From: an uncultured Actinoplanes sp.
Lineage (GTDB): Bacteria; Actinomycetota; Actinomycetes; Mycobacteriales; Micromonosporaceae
Direction of reading: 5' to 3'
Length of the DNA: 6,504 bases
NCBI GenBank assembly: GCA_934667465.1
Contig: CAKUMG010000342.1
Coordinates: 1 to 6,504, forward strand
In this document: positions 1 through 5,901 of the stretch, piece after piece
Numbering within the stretch: position 1 is the first letter of the stretch
How the letters are laid out: each line of letters opens with the position of its first letter
Translations under genes and position numbers: made by a program
The notes under the pieces: generated by a model
What the model saw: only the letters and a program-made list of their open reading frames with translations
The model's database searches: none
Told to the model about the DNA's origin: nothing

Positions 1-1747
1 GGTGCCGAGTGTCCGTGAGCTGGGGCAGGAACCGGCAGGGGCGGCGCGTCCTGCCCCCGGACGCGCGCGATTGCCCGTACGAGAGCCAGAGCCATTGCCG
101 TGCCCTCGTGACCCCGACGTAGAGCAGCCGGCGCTCCTCCTCGAGCTGCTCGGGGGTCTTCGCGTACGTCGTCGGCAGCGTGCCGTCCGCGAGCCCCACC
201 AGGAAGACCGCGTCCCACTCGAGGCCCTTCGCCGAGTGCAGCGACGCGAGCGTGACCCCGGCGACGGTCGGGGCGTGCTGCTGCTCGGCCCGGCGCGCCA
301 GCTCGTCGTTGAAGGCGGACAGCGTCACGTCGCGCTGCACCGCGCCGCCGTCCCCTATCGGTTCCACGGCCGGGCTGCGCTCGTATTCCTCGGCGAGCGC
401 GACGATCGCCGCGAGCGCCTCCCACTGCTCCCGCTGCGCACCGCCCGCCGGCGGCTGCGAGCGCGACCAGCCGGTGGCGGAGAGACCCTCGGTCACCGCC
501 TGCACCAGCGGGGTCTCCCCGGGAGTCGACCGTACGGCGGCCCGCAGCGCCACCATCGCGCCGCGCACCTCGGCCCGTTCGAAGAACCGGTCGGCGCCGC
601 GCACGACATAGGGGACCTCGGCCTCGGCCAGCGCCTCCTCGTACGCCTCCGACTGCGCGTTGGTCCGGAAGAGCACCGCGATCTCGCTGGCCGGCGTGCC
701 CGCGGCGAGCAGCTCGCGGCAGCGCCGGGCGACCGCGAGCGCCTCGGCGGGCTCGTCCGGGAAGATCTTGAGATCGGGCTCGGCACCGGGCGGGCGCTGG
801 CCGACGAGCTCGAGGCGCAGCTTGGCCTCGGTGCCCCGGGCCTGCTTGATGACCGCGTTGGCCAGGCCCACGACCTGCGGCGTGGACCGGTAGTCGCGGA
901 CCAGCCGGACGACGACGGCCTCGCGCCGCTGCCGCGGGAAGTCGACCAGGTACGCCGAGGTGGCACCGGTGAACGAGTAGATCGTCTGGCTGGCGTCGCC
1001 GACCACGGTCAGGTCGTCCCGGCCACCGAGCCACGCGTCGAGCAGGCGCTGCTGGAGCGGGTTGACGTCCTGGTACTCGTCGACGACGAAGTGCCGGTAC
1101 TGCGAGCGGACCTGGTCGCCGACGTCCGGGTGCTCCTCGATGCCCCAGACCGCGGCGCGCAGCAGGTCCTCGAAGTCGATGACGCCCTGGCGCCGCTTGA
1201 GCTCCTCGTACGCGGCGAAGATCTCCGCGACCTTGGCCACCTCGTGCGGCGGTTCGCGCAGCGCCTTCGTGGCCGCCACCGCGTACTCCCCGGGCTCGAC
1301 CAGGGACGACTTGGCCCATTCGATCTCGCCCGCGAGGTCGCGCGCGGCGGTGCGGTCGGCACGGACCCCGGCGCGGGCGGCGGCGAGGCCGACCAGCCGG
1401 GCCTTGCTCTCTACCAGCTCGGGCATGGCCCGGCCGGCGAGCAGCCGGGGCGCGAAGTAGCGCACCTGGCGCATCGCGGCGGCGTGGAATGTGCGCGCCT
1501 GCACCCGGCCGGCCCCGAGCGCGGTGAGCCGGGCGCGCATCTCGGCGGCCGCGCGGGCGGTGAAGGTCACCGCGAGCACGTGTCCGGGACTGATTTCCCC
1601 CGACAGAGTGCGATACGCGATGCGGTGGGTAATAGCTCTTGTCTTACCCGTGCCGGCCCCGGCCAGGATGCATACCGGCCCGGCGGGGGCGGTCACCGCC
1701 CGGCGCTGGTCCGGGTCGAGTCCGGCAAGAACGCGTTCCGCAGTCAC
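1..1747 (-). CDS. uvrD2: ATP-dependent DNA helicase, UvrD2-like (SF1A), C-terminus missing
   Basis: Superfamily 1A (UvrD/Rep/PcrA) helicase that unwinds DNA 3' to 5' with ATP, probably in repair. The first 582 residues are visible; the gene runs off the left edge. Helicase motifs are in order: Walker A AGAGTGKT (29-36), motif Ia TFTARAAAEM (61-70), Walker B DEYQD (223-227), motif III VVGDASQTIYSFTGA (248-262), motif IV DYRSTPQV (285-292), motif V around SLHSAKGLEWD (502-512), motif VI around EEERRLLYVGVTRAR (536-550). All core motifs are intact. Mycobacterial UvrD2 is about 700 residues and ends in a tetracysteine motif plus HRDC domain; that part would lie outside, so UvrD2 rather than PcrA/UvrD1 is inferred from the compact N-terminus and the mycoredoxin/nudC neighbours. 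The GTG at 1747 is forced: an in-frame TGA lies four codons upstream with no other start between. No clear Shine-Dalgarno is visible, so the transcript may be leaderless. Confidence 0.93.
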   Translation of the reverse strand, partial: MTAERVLAGLDPDQRRAVTAPAGPVCILAGAGTGKTRAITHRIAYRTLSGEISPGHVLAVTFTARAAAEMRARLTALGAGRVQARTFHAAAMRQVRYFAPRLLAGRAMPELVESKARLVGLAAARAGVRADRTAARDLAGEIEWAKSSLVEPGEYAVAATKALREPPHEVAKVAEIFAAYEELKRRQGVIDFEDLLRAAVWGIEEHPDVGDQVRSQYRHFVVDEYQDVNPLQQRLLDAWLGGRDDLTVVGDASQTIYSFTGATSAYLVDFPRQRREAVVVRLVRDYRSTPQVVGLANAVIKQARGTEAKLRLELVGQRPPGAEPDLKIFPDEPAEALAVARRCRELLAAGTPASEIAVLFRTNAQSEAYEEALAEAEVPYVVRGADRFFERAEVRGAMVALRAAVRSTPGETPLVQAVTEGLSATGWSRSQPPAGGAQREQWEALAAIVALAEEYERSPAVEPIGDGGAVQRDVTLSAFNDELARRAEQQHAPTVAGVTLASLHSAKGLEWDAVFLVGLADGTLPTTYAKTPEQLEEERRLLYVGVTRARQWLWLSYGQSRASGGRTRRPCRFLPQLTDTRH

Positions 1748-1749
1748 AA

Positions 1750-1775
1750 CCGGGAATCATGACACCGTTTCCCGG
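1750..1775. repeat. Inverted repeat in the uvrD2/mycoredoxin divergent region
   Basis: Arms CCGGGAA (1750-1756) and TTCCCGG (1769-1775) are perfect 7-bp inverted copies separated by 12 nt. The left arm supplies most of the GGGAAT element of the predicted mycoredoxin promoter and lies directly before the uvrD2 start codon. It could be an operator affecting both genes, or a by-product of the promoter motif. Confidence 0.4.
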
Positions 1776-1779
1776 CGTT
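1752..1779 (+). promoter_or_regulatory. Candidate SigR/SigH-type promoter for the mycoredoxin gene
   Basis: A -35 element GGGAAT (1752-1757) is followed after 19 nt by GTT (1777-1779), with C before it. This fits the known SigR (Streptomyces) and SigH (mycobacteria) consensus, GGGAAY-type -35 and cGTT-type -10 with about 17-19 nt between, used for thiol-oxidative stress genes. Transcription would start near 1786, leaving a leader of about 43 nt that carries the ribosome binding site of the mycoredoxin gene. A short dyad GGCAC-G-GTGCC (1789-1799) lies just after the predicted start. The match is seen in sequence; sigma-factor use is inferred. Confidence 0.6.
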
Positions 1780-1813
1780 CCCCATGACGGCACGGTGCCA
1801 TGTGATTTCTTCC

Positions 1814-1820
1814 GAAGGGA
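1814..1820 (+). promoter_or_regulatory. Ribosome binding site that fixes the mycoredoxin start
   Basis: GAAGGGA lies 8 nt before the ATG at 1829. An in-frame ATG at 1784 would add 15 residues with no resemblance to redoxins, has no such site, and would lie upstream of the predicted transcription start, so 1829 is preferred. Confidence 0.7.
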
Positions 1821-1828
1821 TCCTGACA

Positions 1829-2071
1829 ATGCTGACCATGTACTCGACGCCCTGGTGCGGCTACTGCCACCGGCTCAAGTCGCAGCTGGACCGGGAGGGC
1901 ATCGCGTACGAAGTCGTCGACATCGAGCAGGACCCGAAGGCCGCCGACTTCGTGATGAGCGTCAACGGCGGCAACCAGACGGTCCCGACGATGAAGTTCG
2001 ACGACGGTACGGCGATGACGAACCCGTCGATCAAGCAGGTCAAGGAGCACCTCGCCACCCTCTCCGCGTGA
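1829..2071 (+). CDS. mrx1: Mycoredoxin (glutaredoxin-like protein, Mrx1 type)
   Basis: Small cytoplasmic thiol-disulfide oxidoreductase of the thioredoxin fold. Mycoredoxins reduce mixed disulfides between proteins and mycothiol, the low-molecular-weight thiol of actinobacteria, as glutaredoxins do for glutathione. The protein has 80 residues, normal for the family. It opens with a beta strand (LTMYST) and the active site WCGYC (9-13; Cys10 and Cys13), the same CGYC motif as mycobacterial Mrx1. It also has the conserved SVNGGNQTVP segment (44-53) with its cis-proline loop TVP (51-53) and a C-terminal TNPS segment (64-67) as in mycobacterial Mrx1. It is divergent from uvrD2 and convergent with nudC, and is followed by a strong stem-loop. 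Control by a SigR/SigH-type sigma factor is inferred from the upstream promoter match and fits the function. A generic NrdH-type glutaredoxin is the main alternative, but the GGNQTVP region favours mycoredoxin. Confidence 0.93.
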   Translation: MLTMYSTPWCGYCHRLKSQLDREGIAYEVVDIEQDPKAADFVMSVNGGNQTVPTMKFDDGTAMTNPSIKQVKEHLATLSA

Positions 2072-2074
2072 CAG

Positions 2075-2108
2075 CGAAAGCCGCCCCGAAGGTCCGGGGC
2101 GGCTTTCG
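2075..2108. terminator. Bidirectional stem-loop terminator between mycoredoxin gene and nudC
   Basis: A perfect stem of about 14 bp: CGAAAGCCGCCCCG (2075-2088) pairs with CGGGGCGGCTTTCG (2095-2108), leaving a loop of 6 nt. It starts 4 nt after the mycoredoxin stop and ends 14 nt before the nudC stop on the other strand. There is no long T tract outside the stem on either side, but the arms carry AAA/TTT near the base, common in high-GC actinobacterial terminators. It probably serves both convergent units. Confidence 0.85.
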
Positions 2109-2122
2109 TCGTCAGGCGGGGG

Positions 2123-3097
2123 TCAGGGGCGCTGCAGCCAGAGTTCGACCAGGTAGAGCGCGATCGACGACCGCATGGGCAACCCGATGCGTACGCCGTC
2201 GGCCTCGAACTCGCCCTCGATCATCTCGGCCACCTGCGCCCGCGTGAACCACCGGGCGTCGTCGATCTCCGCGGGGTCGAGCACCAGCGGCTGCGCCGGA
2301 TCGGCCTCGGCGAGGAAGCCCAGCATGAGCGAGCCCGGATAGGGCCAGCTCTGGCTGCCCTCGTAGTGCAGGCTCCGCAGCCGGATGCCCACCTCCTCGC
2401 GGACCTCCCGGACGACCGCCGCCTCGGCCGACTCCCCCGGCTCGACATAGCCGGCCAGGCACGAGAAGCGCAGCTGACCGCCCACCGCGGGCCAGGCGGC
2501 ATTGTGACCGAGCAGACAGCGACCCTCCGGCCCGTCCACCCCGTCGTGGACCAGCACGATCATGGCCGGGTCGGTGCGCGGCCACATCTGCTTGCCGTCC
2601 TCGCCGACCCTCGTCCAGCCCGCCTCCATGACGGTGGTGGGCTGCCCGGTCTGCGGCGAGAAGAGATGCGACGCGTGCCAGTTGCCCAGCGCGGCCGCCG
2701 TGGTGAGGATCCCGGCGTCGCGGGGGTCGAGCCGGTCGCCGATCTCGCGCAACGTGCGCGCCTCGGCACCCTGCGGTGCCTCCGGCAACCCCGACGACAC
2801 CGCGAAGATGGGTACGCCGTTCAGGTCGACGCCGAGGAACAGGCGCTCGCCCTCGGGTGCGGCATCGGCGCCGACCAGGACCAGCGAGGCGTCGTCGCGG
2901 TCCAGCCCGGTGACGAGCACCCGCCCGCCCTTGGCGACGTCGATGACCAGCACGAGGCCGGTCTTCCACGCCTCGGCCAGCCAGACCGCATCCGTACGGT
3001 GTTCCGCCGCACGATCCAGCGTCGTGCGCGCCAGCGGCGGCCCGCCCACCCCCGGCTGCTCGCCGATGTCGGGTTGTTCTCCTGGTGGCACAGTCAC
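2123..3097 (-). CDS. nudC: NudC-type NAD(H) pyrophosphatase / NAD-cap hydrolase (Nudix)
   Basis: Nudix hydrolase that cleaves the pyrophosphate of NAD(H) and, in NudC relatives, removes NAD caps from RNA 5' ends. It has 324 residues: a variable N-terminal domain (about 1-130), a linker where the zinc ribbon normally sits (about 140-175), and the Nudix domain (about 178-320). The Nudix box is complete from Gly216 to Ile238 (GYVEPGE, then REVREEVGI), and the NudC signature SQSWPYPGS follows at 248-256. The zinc-ribbon cysteines of E. coli NudC are absent: the HLFSPQTG segment (144-151) has none. From memory this also holds for the mycobacterial protein. It is last in the M16 operon. The GTG at 3097 overlaps the upstream stop as GTGA, with GGAG 11 nt ahead; a second GTG at 3091 has GGAG at a 5-nt spacing and would shorten the protein by two residues. 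Confidence 0.93.
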   Translation of the reverse strand: MTVPPGEQPDIGEQPGVGGPPLARTTLDRAAEHRTDAVWLAEAWKTGLVLVIDVAKGGRVLVTGLDRDDASLVLVGADAAPEGERLFLGVDLNGVPIFAVSSGLPEAPQGAEARTLREIGDRLDPRDAGILTTAAALGNWHASHLFSPQTGQPTTVMEAGWTRVGEDGKQMWPRTDPAMIVLVHDGVDGPEGRCLLGHNAAWPAVGGQLRFSCLAGYVEPGESAEAAVVREVREEVGIRLRSLHYEGSQSWPYPGSLMLGFLAEADPAQPLVLDPAEIDDARWFTRAQVAEMIEGEFEADGVRIGLPMRSSIALYLVELWLQRP

Positions 3098-4413
3098 TCC
3101 GCGCTGCGCTCCACCGTCGTGAGGGCGGCCAGCGGGCCCTCGATCTTCTCCGCGTCGCCGAGCACGACCGTGACCGCACGGGCCGGCGCGAGATAGGTTG
3201 CCGCGGCCGCAGCCACCTGCTCGCGGGTCACCGCCGCGAGCGCGGCCGAGTGCTCCGTGAGGAAGTCGAGGCGCAGCCCGAAGCTCGCGTAGATGCTGGC
3301 CAGACCGGCGAGCCCGGCCTGCGTGGACATGCTCAGCCGCAGGGTGCCGAGGGCGTACCGGCGGGCCTGCTCGAGCTCGTCCTCGGCGGGCGGCAGGCTG
3401 GCGATGCGGCCCAGCTCGTAGAGGGTCTCGAGCAGCGCCGGCCCGGTCACCTCGGTCGCCACCTCGGCCGCCGCGACCAGCGAGGAGCCGGCCACGAAGT
3501 GCTCGATCGCGGTGTGCGGGCCGTACGTGTAGCCCTTGTCCTCGCGGATGTTCTCCACCCAACGGGACGAGAAGTAGCCGCCGAACACCATGTTGGCGAG
3601 CTGCAGCGCCGCGTAGTCGGGGTGCGTGCGGGGCACCGCGGGCAGGGCGAGGCGCAGCGACGACTGCACCGAGCCGGGCCGGTCCACCAGCAGCAGCGGG
3701 CCGGGTTCCAGCTCGGGGGTGGGCGGCACGGCGCTGTCCTTGGCCGCGCCGGTCCAGCCGCCGAGCGCCTTCTCCGCCGCGTCGATGGCCTTCTCCGGGT
3801 TCAGGTCGCCGACCAGCACGAGCACCGCGCCGTCGGGGCGCACGCGGTCGGCGTGCAGCGCGCGCAGCTGGCCCGGGCGGACGCCCTTGACCTGCTCGGG
3901 CTCGGGGGTCTGCACCGCGTACGGGTGGCGGCCGTAGATCCGTCCCAGCAGCGCCGTCCGGGCGAGGTGCGCCGGCTGGCTCTGCGCGACCTGGATGTGG
4001 TCCACGAGCCGGTCGCGCTCGGTGCCCACCTCGTCCGCCGGGTACGTCGCGTCGGTCAGCACTCCGGCGAGGATCTCCAGCATCCGGTCGAGGCCCGAGG
4101 CGAGCGAGTTGCCGCTGATCAGCAGCCGGTCCGGGTCGAGCCCGGCACCGAGGCCACCGCCGACCGTCTGCAGCTCGGCGGCGATGTCGATGCTCGACAT
4201 GGTGCTCGTGCCGGTGAACAGCGCCTGCGACAGCAGCGTCGCCCGGGGCAGCGGGGCCCGGCCGAACGGCACGCGCAGCCGCAGCTCCACGAGCGGCACG
4301 GCGGGGCGCCGGATGGCGATGACCGTGAGCCCGGAGCCGAGGGTCCGCTCGGCCTGCTTCGGCAGCTTGATCTTGGAGTCCGGCACGAGGTCCGGAAGCG
4401 TACGAACAGTCAC
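3094..4413 (-). CDS. M16 family peptidase-like protein, non-catalytic partner subunit
   Basis: Second member of an M16 (pitrilysin/mitochondrial processing peptidase family) pair, 439 residues with two homologous halves. The zinc motif HxxEH is absent: the equivalent helix reads LLSQALFTGTS (60-70), with no His or Glu ligands. It keeps M16 landmarks such as the VGDLNPEKA segment (201-209) and the FGGYFSSR...NIREDKGYTYG segment (277-298). Arg290 and Tyr297, seven residues apart, match the Arg/Tyr pair that M16 enzymes use to bind substrate in the half opposite the zinc site (Arg824/Tyr831 in human insulin-degrading enzyme, from memory). It probably dimerises with the upstream gene product to complete one active site. 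No signal peptide is seen, so it should be cytoplasmic. The GTG start overlaps the upstream stop as GTGA, with GGGAG 7 nt ahead (4425-4421). Substrate unknown. Confidence 0.9.
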   Translation of the reverse strand: MTVRTLPDLVPDSKIKLPKQAERTLGSGLTVIAIRRPAVPLVELRLRVPFGRAPLPRATLLSQALFTGTSTMSSIDIAAELQTVGGGLGAGLDPDRLLISGNSLASGLDRMLEILAGVLTDATYPADEVGTERDRLVDHIQVAQSQPAHLARTALLGRIYGRHPYAVQTPEPEQVKGVRPGQLRALHADRVRPDGAVLVLVGDLNPEKAIDAAEKALGGWTGAAKDSAVPPTPELEPGPLLLVDRPGSVQSSLRLALPAVPRTHPDYAALQLANMVFGGYFSSRWVENIREDKGYTYGPHTAIEHFVAGSSLVAAAEVATEVTGPALLETLYELGRIASLPPAEDELEQARRYALGTLRLSMSTQAGLAGLASIYASFGLRLDFLTEHSAALAAVTREQVAAAAATYLAPARAVTVVLGDAEKIEGPLAALTTVERSAE

Positions 4414-5717
4414 TGGTTTGCTCCCGCAACGACCTCGACGGTGGCGCGGCCCTCGGGCCGCAGGGCGGCGGCTGCCGCGACGATCTGCTCCTCGGTGACC
4501 TCGCCGACCAGGCGCGGCAGCTCGTTGAGCAGCTCGGGGCGGCCGCGCTGGAGCTCGAGCACCGCCATCGGCAGGGCACGGCCGAGCACCGCGTCGGTGT
4601 CGCGCAGCAGGTGCGTGGCCATCCGCGCCTGCGTACGGGCGAGCTCTCCGGGTGTCAATCCGCCCGTGGCGAGACGGTCCAGCTCCTCGTCGACCACCCG
4701 CAGCACCTTGTCGGCGTCGCCGCCGGGCGGCATGTGCGCCTGGAGCAGCAGCGCGGTCGGGTTGCGGACCTGGTATTCGTCGCCCATGAAGCCGATGTAG
4801 CCGCCCACGCTGGTGACGATCCGGTCGCGCTGCACCAGCCGCTCGACGAGCCGGGACGCGTCGCCGTCGGTCAGCACCTCGGCCAGCACGACGTAGGGCA
4901 GGTAGTCGGCGAAGCTCGCGATCGGGTCGGGCACCCGCCAGCCGGCCGCCACGGCGGGCAGCGGGGCCAGCTTGTCGACGTAGCTCTCGCGGCGCTCGGC
5001 GGTCAGGCCGGGCTCGTCGAAGCCGGGCAGCTCCGGCCGGGGGCGGGCCGGCACGTCGCCGAAGTGCCGCTCGATCATCGCGACCGCGGTCGGCACGTCG
5101 AAGTCGCCGGCGACCGCGAGCGTCGCGTTGCCGGAGGCGTAGTACTTGCGGAAGAACTCGGCCGCGTCGTCCACGGTCGCGCTCTCGAGATCGGTGAAGG
5201 AGCCGTAGCCGTCGTGCGCGTTGGGGAACGTCTCGAACATCACCGGCGGCAGCTTGAGCCAGGGGAAGCCGCCGTAGGGCCGGTTGAGGACGTTGACCCG
5301 GATCTCCTCCTTGACCACGTCGACCTGGTTGCGCAGGTTCTCCTCGGTCAGGCGGGGGCCGCGCATCCGGTCGCCCTCCAGGAAGAGCGCGCGCTCGAGC
5401 GCCCCGGCGGGCAGCACCTCGAAGTAGTCGGTGTAGTCGAGGTGGGTCGAGCCGTTGAAGCTGCCGCCCGCACCCTGGACGTGCCGGAAGTGCGCGAGCT
5501 TCTCGAGGTTCTCCGAGCCCTGGAACATCAGGTGCTCGAAGAGGTGGGCGAAGCCGGTGCGCCCCTCGGGTTCGGAACGGATGCCGACGTCGTAGACCAC
5601 GGCCACCCCCACCACGGGGGCGCTGCGGTCCGGAGTGAGGACCACCCGCAGACCGTTGTCGAGGGTGATCCGTTCGACCGGATACTTCGTCGCGGGAATC
5701 TTCACTTTGCGCGCCAC
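4410..5717 (-). CDS. M16 family zinc metallopeptidase, catalytic subunit
   Basis: First gene of the minus-strand operon: 435 residues with two M16 domains. The inverted zinc motif HLFEH is at 58-62 (zinc ligands His58 and His62, catalytic Glu61). The third ligand is probably Glu137 or Glu138 in VVKEEIR, about 75 residues later as the family requires. Other family landmarks are GSFNGSTHLDYTDYFEVLP (85-103) and the ATLAVAGDFD strand (198-207). In the C-terminal half the Arg/Tyr pair is not conserved: the aligned segment around 290-304 appears to have Val295 and Thr302. It would therefore need its neighbour, which has that pair. There is no signal peptide; it probably cleaves peptides or small proteins in the cytoplasm. 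Start is GTG at 5717 with no Shine-Dalgarno and a -10-like TAGATT ending 6 nt upstream, suggesting a leaderless message. A second GTG at 5705 is possible but less likely. Confidence 0.92.
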   Translation of the reverse strand: MARKVKIPATKYPVERITLDNGLRVVLTPDRSAPVVGVAVVYDVGIRSEPEGRTGFAHLFEHLMFQGSENLEKLAHFRHVQGAGGSFNGSTHLDYTDYFEVLPAGALERALFLEGDRMRGPRLTEENLRNQVDVVKEEIRVNVLNRPYGGFPWLKLPPVMFETFPNAHDGYGSFTDLESATVDDAAEFFRKYYASGNATLAVAGDFDVPTAVAMIERHFGDVPARPRPELPGFDEPGLTAERRESYVDKLAPLPAVAAGWRVPDPIASFADYLPYVVLAEVLTDGDASRLVERLVQRDRIVTSVGGYIGFMGDEYQVRNPTALLLQAHMPPGGDADKVLRVVDEELDRLATGGLTPGELARTQARMATHLLRDTDAVLGRALPMAVLELQRGRPELLNELPRLVGEVTEEQIVAAAAALRPEGRATVEVVAGANQ

Positions 5718-5723
5718 TCTGTG

Positions 5724-5729
5724 AATCTA
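5724..5729 (-). promoter_or_regulatory. -10 element of the M16-nudC operon (leaderless)
   Basis: On the minus strand TAGATT fits TAnnnT and stands in G/C-rich surroundings. Its last base is 6 nt from the GTG at 5717, so transcription would start at or within a base or two of the start codon. No convincing -35 hexamer was found, which is common in actinobacteria. Absence of a Shine-Dalgarno before this GTG agrees. Confidence 0.5.
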
Positions 5730-5750
5730 ACGCGCCGTCACACCCTCCGG

Positions 5751-5767
5751 CTCGTCCCCACGACGAG
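5751..5767. repeat. Short dyad upstream of the M16 operon promoter
   Basis: CTCGTC (5751-5756) and GACGAG (5762-5767) are perfect 6-bp inverted arms around a 5-nt centre. The dyad lies about 34-50 nt upstream of the M16 start codon, where an activator or repressor could act on the predicted promoter. It may also be chance in G/C-rich DNA. Confidence 0.3.
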
Positions 5768-5809
5768 TGATCATCCCGCGCCGTTGCGTTCTCACCATGC
5801 GGTTGGGGG

Positions 5810-5839
5810 TTGACGACGCAACCCCACCTCCTCCACTAT
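5810..5839 (+). promoter_or_regulatory. Candidate promoter of the Rrf2 regulator gene
   Basis: TTGACG (5810-5815) is a good -35 hexamer, followed after 18 nt by CACTAT (5834-5839), a weak -10. Transcription would begin near 5846, giving a leader of about 55 nt. The stretch 5834-5872 is clearly more A/T-rich than its surroundings. A loose dyad, CTATT (5836-5840) with AAGTAG (5851-5856), covers the -10 and the start and could be a self-repression site, though its arms match imperfectly. GAGTAT at 5865-5870 is an alternative -10 without a visible -35. Confidence 0.35.
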
Positions 5840-5886
5840 TCCCATCCATCAAGTAGAGAAAGCAGAGTATCGCGCTCCGCTGAGCG

Positions 5887-5893
5887 GGAGGAG
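5887..5893 (+). promoter_or_regulatory. Strong Shine-Dalgarno of the Rrf2 gene
   Basis: GGAGGAG ends 8 nt before the ATG at 5902. An out-of-frame ATG at 5894 touches the site and is too close to be used, so 5902 is the start. Confidence 0.75.
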
Positions 5894-5901
5894 ATGGGCG
5901 G

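Noticed and set aside
2..1762. Long plus-strand open frame (about 586 codons) antisense to uvrD2, and similar ones at 3085-4800 and 4611-5813
   Set aside because: Low-complexity Arg/Gly/Ala/Pro-rich products with no recognisable domain; they mirror the codon bias of genuine minus-strand genes, which carry complete family motifs.
1748..1773. Second SigR/SigH-like match on the minus strand (GGGAAA, 17 nt, GTT) towards uvrD2
   Set aside because: It arises from the inverted repeat, has a weaker -35, and its GTT abuts the uvrD2 GTG, so transcription would start inside the coding sequence.
1784..1828. Upstream in-frame ATG for the mycoredoxin gene
   Set aside because: Adds residues unlike any redoxin N-terminus, lacks a ribosome binding site, and lies upstream of the predicted transcription start.
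3094..4413. Missing HxxEH in the second M16 gene as a sign of a pseudogene
   Set aside because: The frame is intact over 439 codons and retains the Arg/Tyr pair; loss of the zinc motif in one member is normal for M16 pairs.
2123..4579. An 818-codon minus-strand open frame that appears to fuse an N-terminal extension to NudC
   Set aside because: Upstream of 3097 it is the wrong frame of the M16 partner gene (Arg/Pro/Ala-rich). NudC has its own GTG at a 4-nt overlap, so there is no fusion.
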